Assembly (NCBI GenBank): GCA_023460615.1
Contig: JAEWPL010000187.1
Span: 1-6,907, forward strand
DNA length: 6,907 nucleotides
Direction of reading: 5' to 3'
DNA from: Pseudomonadota bacterium
GTDB taxonomy: Bacteria; Pseudomonadota; Gammaproteobacteria; Enterobacterales; Succinivibrionaceae
A program made the translations under genes and the position numbers. The notes below the pieces were generated by a model, which had not been told where the DNA came from, did no database searches, and was given only the letters and a program-made list of their open reading frames with translations. This document shows, piece after piece, positions 1 through 5,479 of this stretch. Within the stretch, counting starts at the first letter, position 1. Every line of letters starts with the position of its first letter.

Positions 1-145
1 TACCTCTTACTTAAAAGGTGGATATCCAGATCTAACCATAACTGACAAACTAATCACTAAAGGTAAATCAACAATTGATGATGTACGTAGGATCTACGGC
101 ACACCTAACTACATTGCTGAAACTTTATCAAGTAATATGATTTAA
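1..145 (+). CDS. C-terminal fragment of a BamE-like (SmpA/OmlA-fold) small protein, partial at left edge
   Basis: The reading frame is open from base 2 to a TAA at 143-145, giving 47 visible residues; its start lies outside the window. The stretch KGKSTIDDVRRIYGTP matches the pattern of BamE/SmpA-fold lipoproteins, in which a Gly-x-Thr/Ser-Thr helix start is followed by xxVxxxxGTP. In E. coli BamE a Trp-aromatic strand and a final beta strand follow this motif, but here the frame stops 12 residues after GTP, so the fold would be incomplete. The continuation appears to survive in the same frame at 158-313 (separate entry), so this is probably the front part of a broken gene. The domain family usually sits in outer-membrane or periplasmic lipoproteins, but the signal peptide is outside the window. 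Coding is likely; that the gene is disrupted is an inference. Confidence 0.6.
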   Translation, partial: TSYLKGGYPDLTITDKLITKGKSTIDDVRRIYGTPNYIAETLSSNMI

Positions 146-313
146 GTAAAAGCATAGAGGGATTTATTGTTTTTTTATAATTTATGTGCTGTCGGTGCGA
201 ATAACGTTTTTGAAAACAGTGTATTAACAATAGATCAAAAGGTTCCCTCTGAAAGCTATGATGGCATAAAGTCATCACTTCTATTTGATAATGTTGAGTT
301 TAACTATAAATAG
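146..313 (+). pseudogene. Detached C-terminal remnant of the BamE-like gene
   Basis: After the TAA at 143-145 and a second stop (TAG at 155-157), the same frame reopens and runs to a TAG at 311-313. It encodes an aromatic strand (FFYNL), a linker (AVGANNVFENSVLT) and a final strand (SSLLFDNVEFNYK). In BamE-fold proteins the GTP motif is followed by a W/F-Y-aromatic strand and then a closing strand of the type LxLxFxxxGxV. The order and spacing fit, apart from about eight extra codons carrying the two stops. Sharing the frame with the upstream fragment argues for one interrupted gene. An alternative is a separate peptide of 48 residues starting at the TTG at 167, since AGAGG at 156-160 lies six bases upstream. 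I favour the remnant reading. Confidence 0.45.
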
Positions 314-324
314 CAACTTTTCAT

Positions 325-350
325 ATCTCCCAAAAGGTACTTTGGGAGAT
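325..350. terminator. Strong hairpin between convergent genes, possible bidirectional terminator
   Basis: ATCTCCCAAA at 325-334 and TTTGGGAGAT at 341-350 are perfect complements, forming a 10-bp stem with a 6-base loop (AGGTAC). It lies between the plus-strand BamE-like remnant (stop at 313) and the minus-strand FBPase gene (stop at 375), where a shared terminator is expected. Neither side has a proper T-run, so it is not a textbook intrinsic terminator. It may instead stabilise 3' ends or act together with Rho. Confidence 0.6.
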
Positions 351-353
351 TTG

Positions 354-410
354 AAGCAAACTTGATTTAAATTCCTAACTAAAATCACTATCCTCACTTG
401 AAGTTTGCTT
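354..410. repeat. Inverted repeat flanking the FBPase stop codon
   Basis: AAGCAAACTT at 354-363 is the exact reverse complement of AAGTTTGCTT at 401-410, with 37 bases between. In the FBPase transcript the first arm lies in the last codons and the second just after the stop at 377-375. A long-looped stem there would fold directly before the 325-350 hairpin. Its function is unknown; a role in 3'-end structure is an inference. Confidence 0.4.
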
Positions 411-2294
411 TTCAACTAACACGCCTTTCTTATAAAGCTCTAGTAAATCCTTAAGATCATTTATCAATTGCTTTATTTCATGACCTTTATCGGTGTCTTT
501 TACCATTTGGCGTTTTTCAAACTTCTCTACATCAAGAATGTGGATATCCCCAATATCAGCATTATTGTAGATAGCAGCTTTCACTCCCACAAAAGGAGTG
601 TGAGCCTTTAATTGCAACTCATGGGAACTATAGATTAAGGTGTAGCCTGCAATACCAGTTTTAGCTTGATATGCTTTACAAAAACCACCATCAATCACTA
701 AGAGCTTACCTTCAGCACCAATTGGAGACTGACCGTCTTTCACAAGAATTGGGGTATGTCCATTGATGATATGACCTTTATTAGGATCAAGATTAAAGGC
801 TTTTAAAATCATGCAACAGGTATCTTTATTACGATAAAACTCGTAATATGGATTTCGTGGCTCCTCGTAGGTTGCAGGATCTTTTACAAACAATCTTTCA
901 AAAAGCTTCATCTTACGACCAGACAAAGGTGATTTATCGCCTGTCCACATGTACCATAAGAAATCTAAATGAGCTAAATCCCTCTGGTGGTAAGCCTTTC
1001 TAACCTTTTGATCACAGTAATCTAAGTAGTCTTGAGCTGATAACCACTTGCCGTCACATTCAATCTTTTCAAATTGTCCGTTACTGTCTAAAGGTATACA
1101 ACCGTGGTACAAAAGATTGCCATTAAAGCACTTGTACATAGTGCCTTTTGAATACAAAAACTCAATATGCTCTTTTAAACGAACAGAGCCAGTAAAGGAG
1201 GATACTAAGTCGTCTACCACCTCTTGTTCTTCACAAGTTAACTTGTAAGGATCATTGATATCGATAGTTACAAGATCACGAGTCTTTAACTCATATTCTT
1301 TACCATCAAATAAAGTTACTGTACCTTTAGTAAGATTTAACTTATCTAAAACTAATCTATCCTCCATGTGGTACTCAGGATGTCTTTTTACTAATTGACC
1401 TATAAGCTTTACACAAATAACCGCTATAGCTTTTTCAACAGCAGGAAAATGCTCCTCTTCTTGATAGGTATTGTGAGCAAAGATTGCAAGTTTACGTAAA
1501 GAGATACCATAGCCATTTTCAAGCATCTTAAAGTTATGGTAGCGCAAGTTATTGCAAAGGATATTAACAGCACAGATAGGACTACCGCAGCAAGCACCCA
1601 TCCATAGTACATCATGATTACCCCATTGCAGATCAAGATCATGACACTGCATCAATAAATCCATGCACTTGTCAGGATTTAAGCCTCTATCAAAGATATC
1701 ACCTAAGACGTGTAACTTATCTACAGATAATCTTTTAACTAAAGCGCATAAAGCAATGATAAAGTCGTCAACACAACCAGATTGAATAATGGATTTTAAA
1801 ATGTGCTGATGATATTGATGTCTTGAGTTGTGCTCATCTGATTTTGCGTGCATCAACTCGTCGATGATGAAAGCAAAATCCACATCCATAAGTTTTCTAA
1901 CCTTAGTTCTTGAATACTTTGAGGATAGAAAATTGATTAAGACGATAAGTTTATCAATAGTATTCTTATAAAAGCTTAAAGCTAACTTGTCACAGCAAGC
2001 TTTTTCCTGAACTGATAACACCTCTTTTGGGTAGTAAATGAGACTACAAAAGTCGTCCACTTCCTTTTTACTTAAGTCCTTAAAGATAAGTTTTACCTTC
2101 TCTTTTATTACCCCAGAGCCATTGTTGATGATATGTAAAAAGGCTTCATATTCACCATGAATATCGGAAATAAAATGCTCAGTACCCTTAGGCATATTTA
2201 AAATCGCACTTAAGTTTATAAGCTTAGTATAAACTGCAAAGCGATTTTGATATTGCAAGGATAATAAGTTTAAGTAGCGATCCTTTTGTTTCAT
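375..2294 (-). CDS. fbp: Class III fructose-1,6-bisphosphatase (Firmicutes-type Fbp)
   Basis: This enzyme hydrolyses fructose 1,6-bisphosphate to fructose 6-phosphate and phosphate, the committed step of gluconeogenesis, in the cytoplasm. The protein is 639 residues, near the roughly 640-670 usual for class III. It carries the metallophosphoesterase-type metal motifs in order: SDIHGEY around residues 43-49 (Asp44, His46), LGDIFDRG near 197-204, WGNHD at 224-228 and NGHTP at 511-515, followed by the family signature VIDGG near 533-537. I chose the ATG at 2294 because AAGG at 2304-2301 sits six bases upstream; a TTG at 2309 in the same frame has no such site. It lies 18 bases after the dehydrogenase stop on the same strand, so the two are probably co-transcribed. 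Class III enzymes are best known from Firmicutes such as Bacillus, so their presence beside Gram-negative-type genes hints at horizontal transfer. Base and codon use match the neighbours, so any transfer is old. Confidence 0.96.
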   Translation of the reverse strand: MKQKDRYLNLLSLQYQNRFAVYTKLINLSAILNMPKGTEHFISDIHGEYEAFLHIINNGSGVIKEKVKLIFKDLSKKEVDDFCSLIYYPKEVLSVQEKACCDKLALSFYKNTIDKLIVLINFLSSKYSRTKVRKLMDVDFAFIIDELMHAKSDEHNSRHQYHQHILKSIIQSGCVDDFIIALCALVKRLSVDKLHVLGDIFDRGLNPDKCMDLLMQCHDLDLQWGNHDVLWMGACCGSPICAVNILCNNLRYHNFKMLENGYGISLRKLAIFAHNTYQEEEHFPAVEKAIAVICVKLIGQLVKRHPEYHMEDRLVLDKLNLTKGTVTLFDGKEYELKTRDLVTIDINDPYKLTCEEQEVVDDLVSSFTGSVRLKEHIEFLYSKGTMYKCFNGNLLYHGCIPLDSNGQFEKIECDGKWLSAQDYLDYCDQKVRKAYHQRDLAHLDFLWYMWTGDKSPLSGRKMKLFERLFVKDPATYEEPRNPYYEFYRNKDTCCMILKAFNLDPNKGHIINGHTPILVKDGQSPIGAEGKLLVIDGGFCKAYQAKTGIAGYTLIYSSHELQLKAHTPFVGVKAAIYNNADIGDIHILDVEKFEKRQMVKDTDKGHEIKQLINDLKDLLELYKKGVLVEKQTSSEDSDFS

Positions 2295-2297
2295 ATA

Positions 2298-2304
2298 CAC
2301 CCTT
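2298..2304 (-). promoter_or_regulatory. Ribosome binding site that fixes the FBPase start
   Basis: AAGGGTG on the minus strand lies just upstream of the ATG at 2294, with six bases between AAGG and the ATG. It selects this ATG over the in-frame TTG at 2309. It falls in the short gap after the dehydrogenase stop, which supports separate initiation within one operon. Confidence 0.7.
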
Positions 2305-2306
2305 AG

Positions 2307-2322
2307 CAATCTTTAAAGATTG
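2307..2322. repeat. Perfect 16-base palindrome over the dehydrogenase stop codon
   Basis: CAATCTTTAAAGATTG reads identically on both strands and contains the TAA stop of the dehydrogenase. As RNA it can form a 6-bp stem with a UUAA loop, ending two bases before the FBPase ribosome binding site. It could affect translation of the second gene or the coupling between the two genes, but it is AT-rich and may be fortuitous. Confidence 0.5.
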
Positions 2323-3533
2323 TCTTTTTTACAGTCATACTCTGCTGCAATTAAATAGATCTTCTCGCAGTCTTGGCGATAAAGTTGCACGAAATGACCT
2401 TCAGATTTCTCCATCTCATCCACCCCTAACATCTCCACAAGTTTTGGAATGTCATTTTTAGAGGCGTTAATATCTTTAAAGGATAATGGCATTTCAATGG
2501 ATTTGAAAAACTCACGTAAAGCACGAATACCTAATTGAGCAGTTTTCTCTAAATCCTCAAGATTTATGTTAATGTCAAAGACTCTATTTGCAAATTGACA
2601 GAAACGTTTAACATCATGGTTATAAACATATTCCATCCAAGCTGGGAATATAACTGATAGACCTGCACCATGAGCAATATCATATAAAGCAGACAATTGA
2701 TGCTCTAAATGATGACTTGCCCAATCCTGCTCACGACCTACACCACAAATATTGTTGTGTGCCAAAGCTCCTGCCCACATCAAATTGGCACGAGCATCGT
2801 AATTGAAAGGATCTTCAAAAACTAAGCGAGCATTGTTAATTATGGATTTTAATAAACTTTCACACATTCTATCAGTGATATCACAACCTTCAGTGTTAGT
2901 AAAATAACGCTCCATAATATGAGCCATCATATCCACTACACCGCAGGCGGTTTGATAGTTTGATAAGGTATAGGTTAAGGTAGGATCAAGTATGGCAATT
3001 ACAGGTTTATTAAGCTCTGTAGTACAACCAGTCTTGATTACCTTGTCGCCAACTTGCTTTTGAATCACACAACTAGGTGAGCTTTCAGAGCCTGCTGCTG
3101 CAATGGTAAGTACAGAGGCTACCTTTAAGGATTTACAAGGTTTTCTTTTCTTTAAAAAGAAATCAAAGAAATCTCCATCATCTACAGCACCTAAACTTAT
3201 AGCTTTAGCAGTATCAATTACAGAGCCACCACCGATGGCTAAAATAAAGTCTACTCCTTGTTCTTTACACAGTTTAATGCCTTCATATACTTTAGTTGCA
3301 GTAGGATTTGGTTGAATATCTGAAACTTCAACATATGGAAAATTAAATTCACTAAGTTGTGCTTTGATATCGTCTAAAAGACCTGAGCGCTTTACAGAGC
3401 CTTGACCATAAACTAATAAGATCTTTTTAATTCCAAACTTATCTTTGTGCTCTGCTAGGATTTTACCTACGTTCTTGTGCTCGTTTTGACCAAAGTAATA
3501 CTTAGTACTTAAATTAAACTGAAAGTTTTCCAT
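2313..3533 (-). CDS. Iron-containing (group III) alcohol dehydrogenase, YqhD/butanol-dehydrogenase-like
   Basis: A 406-residue cytoplasmic NAD(P)H-dependent alcohol dehydrogenase/aldehyde reductase; the natural substrate cannot be read from sequence. The N-terminal Rossmann-like half has IQPNP at 73-77 and the nucleotide-binding loop GGGSVIDTAKAI at 101-112. The C-terminal half supplies the metal ligands expected by comparison with YqhD and FucO: Asp201 and His205 (VDMMAH), His274 (QDWASH) and His288 (IAHGAG), with the conserved His278 between them. The QDWAxHxLxHxL context is closer to YqhD and BdhA than to FucO. No catalytic residue appears missing. The ATG at 3533 is chosen because AGG at 3543-3541 lies seven bases upstream and because the TTG at 3566 falls inside the probable -10 box. 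The gene is first in an operon with the FBPase, an unusual pairing of fermentative redox with gluconeogenesis. I give no symbol because yqhD and bdhA are too close to separate by eye. Confidence 0.94.
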   Translation of the reverse strand: MENFQFNLSTKYYFGQNEHKNVGKILAEHKDKFGIKKILLVYGQGSVKRSGLLDDIKAQLSEFNFPYVEVSDIQPNPTATKVYEGIKLCKEQGVDFILAIGGGSVIDTAKAISLGAVDDGDFFDFFLKKRKPCKSLKVASVLTIAAAGSESSPSCVIQKQVGDKVIKTGCTTELNKPVIAILDPTLTYTLSNYQTACGVVDMMAHIMERYFTNTEGCDITDRMCESLLKSIINNARLVFEDPFNYDARANLMWAGALAHNNICGVGREQDWASHHLEHQLSALYDIAHGAGLSVIFPAWMEYVYNHDVKRFCQFANRVFDININLEDLEKTAQLGIRALREFFKSIEMPLSFKDINASKNDIPKLVEMLGVDEMEKSEGHFVQLYRQDCEKIYLIAAEYDCKKDNL

Positions 3534-3536
3534 CAT

Positions 3537-3543
3537 CTCACCT
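3537..3543 (-). promoter_or_regulatory. Ribosome binding site for the dehydrogenase
   Basis: AGGTGAG on the minus strand sits directly before tandem ATG codons at 3536 and 3533. The spacing of seven bases from AGG to the second ATG is the better fit, making MENFQF the likely N-terminus. Confidence 0.65.
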
Positions 3544-3565
3544 ATACTTGCTTTACTTAAAGTCA

Positions 3566-3594
3566 ATTATCTAATGGATGTGTTTGTTTGACAA
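3566..3594 (-). promoter_or_regulatory. Sigma-70-type promoter for the dehydrogenase-FBPase operon
   Basis: On the minus strand, TTGTCA (3594-3589, 5 of 6 to TTGACA) is followed after exactly 17 bases by GATAAT (3571-3566, 5 of 6 to TATAAT). Transcription would begin near 3559, leaving about 26 bases of leader before the ATG at 3533 with the ribosome binding site inside it. This is the best-formed promoter in the window. Confidence 0.75.
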
Positions 3595-3642
3595 TTACCG
3601 AAAAACATTTTTTATTTTTGCTAAGTAGCTATCGCTAAATTA

Positions 3643-3671
3643 AGGCATTTTTAGCTAAAATTCTTTATAAT
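3643..3671 (+). promoter_or_regulatory. Probable promoter of the PotF-like gene, with weak -35 and an overlapping palindrome
   Basis: TATAAT at 3666-3671 is a perfect -10 box, about 60 bases before the PotF-like start. The -35 position for 17-base spacing (3643-3648, AGGCAT) is poor, which would suit a promoter that needs an activator. A perfect 12-base palindrome, TTTTAGCTAAAA at 3649-3660, fills the spacer, and GCTAA recurs at 3620, 3634 and 3654. A regulator binding site is plausible, but none can be named. Confidence 0.45.
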
Positions 3672-3682
3672 ACCTATGATTG

Positions 3683-3697
3683 TAAGCATTTTGCTTA
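3683..3697 (+). promoter_or_regulatory. Small leader hairpin followed by a T-rich tract
   Basis: TAAGCA at 3683-3688 and TGCTTA at 3692-3697 pair around a 3-base loop. The stretch after it is T-rich (TTTTG then TTTTT, about 3700-3709). It lies just downstream of the expected start site of the PotF-like transcript, so it could be a weak attenuator or an operator dyad. The stem is short and AT-rich, so function is uncertain. Confidence 0.3.
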
Positions 3698-3731
3698 TAT
3701 TTTGTTTTTCTTACCATGAGGTTAAAGTGAT

Positions 3732-4844
3732 ATGAAGCTAGCATCTTTATCTGTTCTTACTGTTGTATTAGCATCAGCTACTAATATGGCTGTAGCTGAA
3801 GATAACGGTAATGTTAACATTTGGAATTGGAGCTACAACATTGGCGAAAATACTGTAGCAGATTTTGAAAAAGATACTGGTCTTAAAACAAATTACGTAG
3901 AGTTCGACTCTAATGAACTACAAGAAGCTCGTTTACTTGCTGGTAATACTGGTTTTGATGCATCCATCGTTGTAAGTTACTATGTACCAAGAATCGCAAA
4001 AGCAGGTGCCTTACAAAAGATTGATCATTCAAAAATTCCTAATTGGGTTAAACAAAACCACGCAAGACTTGAGAAATTAGCAACTCTAGATCCTAACAAT
4101 GACTACGCTTACCCATATATCGAAATCTCTATCGGTATTGGCTACAACAAGCAAAAGATTGAGGAGATCTTTGGTAAAGATTATGTAGTAGATTCTTGGG
4201 ATTTCCTATTCAAAAAAGAAAACTCTGACAAGCTAAAACAATGTGGTATTGCGATTATTGATTCCCCAATTGAGGTTATCTCTGCTGTACAACATTACTT
4301 AGGTAAAGATCCTACCTCTCAAAAGAAGCAGGACTTTGAAGAAGCTCGTAAGATTTTAACAACTCTTGCTTCAAATACCGCTTACTTCCAGTCTAATCGT
4401 TATGTTACAGATTTAGCTTCAGGTGAAATCTGTGTAGCTATTGGTTACTCTGGCGATATCATTCAAAGCCGTCACCTAAGTGCTCATGGTAAAAATAAAT
4501 TTGATATTGAATACGTAATTCCAAAGGAAGGTTCAATCTTCTGGTTCGATAGCTGGACTGTACCAAAGGGTGCAAAGAATTACGACAATGCTATGAAGTG
4601 GTTTGATTGGTTATTAGATCCTAAAAACGCATCTAAGCTATCCAATGAAATGGGTTACATTCTACCTGTAGATGAAGCTATGCAAAATCTATCTGATGAG
4701 CTTAAGAACAACCCAAGCATCAATTTAACTGAGGAGAAACTAAAGACTATGTACTTTATGCAACCTACCCCAGCTAAAACCACTCGCATTACCAACAACG
4801 TTTGGAATGCTATGAAAATTGATTCTGCTAAGGTAGCAGACTAA
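3732..4844 (+). CDS. PotF-family periplasmic polyamine-binding protein
   Basis: A solute receptor that would deliver a polyamine-like ligand to a PotGHI-type ABC importer. It has 370 residues, the same length as E. coli PotF, and aligns with it end to end. The signal peptide ends at AVA (residues 20-22) before Glu23. Retained PotF features are Trp33-Ser34, Glu181, Asp242, Asp273, Tyr309 (PotF W37-S38, E185, D247, D278, Y314) and the disulfide cysteines Cys171/Cys234. Changed pocket positions are PotF D39 to Tyr35, Y40 to Asn36, S85 to Val81, S87 to Tyr83, W244 to Tyr239 and F276 to Trp271. Tyr83 and Trp271 resemble the spermidine receptor PotD. The ligand may therefore be spermidine, another amine or something else, so I withhold a potF symbol. 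No permease or ATPase gene lies nearby, so it is an orphan receptor here. GAGG at 3718-3721 lies ten bases before the ATG. Confidence 0.93.
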   Translation: MKLASLSVLTVVLASATNMAVAEDNGNVNIWNWSYNIGENTVADFEKDTGLKTNYVEFDSNELQEARLLAGNTGFDASIVVSYYVPRIAKAGALQKIDHSKIPNWVKQNHARLEKLATLDPNNDYAYPYIEISIGIGYNKQKIEEIFGKDYVVDSWDFLFKKENSDKLKQCGIAIIDSPIEVISAVQHYLGKDPTSQKKQDFEEARKILTTLASNTAYFQSNRYVTDLASGEICVAIGYSGDIIQSRHLSAHGKNKFDIEYVIPKEGSIFWFDSWTVPKGAKNYDNAMKWFDWLLDPKNASKLSNEMGYILPVDEAMQNLSDELKNNPSINLTEEKLKTMYFMQPTPAKTTRITNNVWNAMKIDSAKVAD

Positions 4845-4861
4845 TCATATAAGTTAGTAGC

Positions 4862-5143
4862 TTATTCTTTGAAAGGATTTTTATAAAAACTAAAAGGATG
4901 GGCTACTTGCTCTACAATAAGTCTCTTTTCTAATTTCTCTTGTAGCTCTTTATCAGTTGGTGCACTAGGATCTAGTAAATCAAAGGATGGAATGATCTTA
5001 CGAAAAACACCTAAACTTACATCTACTCTCATCTTTCTATTGGTAAGAATAAGCTCTCTTAAAGATTCTTTATCAGCTTTTTTGGTTACTTTAAAGTTTG
5101 GTTTAATACGTCTTATAAATTCTAAAGTTAGAGGATCATTCAT
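4862..5143 (-). CDS. Small hypothetical protein, unrecognised
   Basis: I do not recognise this 93-residue protein. It has no signal peptide or membrane segment, so it is probably cytoplasmic. It opens with MNDPLTLEFIRRIKPNF, has a charged middle (KKADKESLRELILTNRKMR) and a predicted helix (PTDKELQEKLEKRLIVEQ), and ends in an aromatic tail (HPFSFYKNPFKE). Its codon use (TTA, CTA, CTT for Leu; AGA and CGT for Arg) matches the neighbours, which supports real coding. The start is uncertain. The ATG at 5143 has no clear ribosome binding site. The frame also allows a TTG at 5206 (114 residues), but the extra N-terminal codons include CTG and TTG for Leu, unlike the rest. It converges on the PotF-like gene, with 17 bases between the stops. 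Confidence 0.6.
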   Translation of the reverse strand: MNDPLTLEFIRRIKPNFKVTKKADKESLRELILTNRKMRVDVSLGVFRKIIPSFDLLDPSAPTDKELQEKLEKRLIVEQVAHPFSFYKNPFKE

Positions 5144-5235
5144 AATTTTGTTTTGATTAAAAAATTTACTGTAAGTCAACTTAAACTGTTGCAGATTGTT
5201 CTGCAAAAAAGCTTTTCTATCTTTGTTGACTGAAA

Positions 5236-5241
5236 ATTATA
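5236..5241 (-). promoter_or_regulatory. Possible -10 box for the small hypothetical gene
   Basis: TATAAT is read on the minus strand at 5241-5236. No convincing -35 is present at 16-18 bases (TATCTT at 17). Transcription would begin near 5229, before either candidate start codon. Confidence 0.3.
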
Positions 5242-5358
5242 TACTCACCAACATCAAAAAGATACTCTAATTTGTTTATTGTTTTAAACCATTATTTTTC
5301 AAGCACTCTCACACTTTAAAGGCAAATTAGCTTTATCTGACAAGCAAACATATGATTT

Positions 5359-5389
5359 TTGACTCATCGCAAAAAAATTAATCTCTAAT
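5359..5389 (+). promoter_or_regulatory. Possible promoter for the lipoprotein pair
   Basis: TTGACT at 5359-5364 (5 of 6) and TCTAAT at 5384-5389 (5 of 6) are separated by 19 bases, longer than ideal. The start site would fall near 5396, inside the palindrome at 5392-5406, leaving a leader of about 85 bases. Confidence 0.35.
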
Positions 5390-5391
5390 AC

Positions 5392-5406
5392 CGATAAAAT
5401 TTATCG
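5392..5406. promoter_or_regulatory. Perfect 15-base dyad upstream of the lipoprotein pair, candidate operator
   Basis: CGATAAAATTTATCG is a perfect inverted repeat with 7-base arms around a central A. It lies just after the possible -10 box at 5384-5389, about where transcription would start, a typical place for a repressor site. It could equally be a small 5' hairpin. The dyad itself is certain; its function is inferred. Confidence 0.45.
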
Positions 5407-5464
5407 TGTTAGTACATTAAATGCAGTAAGATAGCTGTAGGTATGTGATTAACACATGTATAAC

Positions 5465-5470
5465 AAGGAA
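5465..5470 (+). promoter_or_regulatory. Ribosome binding site that fixes the first lipoprotein start
   Basis: AAGGAA lies about ten bases before the ATG at 5480. An in-frame ATG at 5456 lies upstream of this site, so it is unlikely to be used. Starting at 5480 also gives a normal lipoprotein signal peptide. Confidence 0.65.
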
Positions 5471-5479
5471 AAAAGAAAC

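Noticed and set aside
1048..1248. Open frame on the plus strand inside the FBPase gene
   Set aside because: It lies wholly opposite a confidently identified gene, has no ribosome binding site and resembles no protein.
1424..1642. Open minus-strand frame with hydrophobic stretches inside the FBPase gene
   Set aside because: It is an alternative frame of the FBPase coding sequence; the hydrophobicity comes from out-of-frame codons.
3103..3315. Open plus-strand frame opposite the dehydrogenase
   Set aside because: It is a shadow of the dehydrogenase nucleotide-binding region, which itself shows intact family motifs.
3588..3617. Plus-strand TTGACA at 3588-3593 as the -35 of a promoter for the PotF-like gene
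   Set aside because: The hexamer overlaps the -35 of the better minus-strand promoter, and the matching -10 (TTTATT at 3611-3616) is only 4 of 6. A perfect TATAAT lies closer to the gene.
4849..4865. ATAAG/CTTAT inverted repeat between the convergent PotF-like and hypothetical genes as a terminator
   Set aside because: The stem is only 5 bp, all but one pair A-T, with no clear T-run, so I do not call it.
5443..5457. ATGTG/CACAT dyad resembling a CRP site
   Set aside because: The spacing between half sites is too short for the TGTGA-N6-TCACA consensus, and it lies downstream of the presumed start site.
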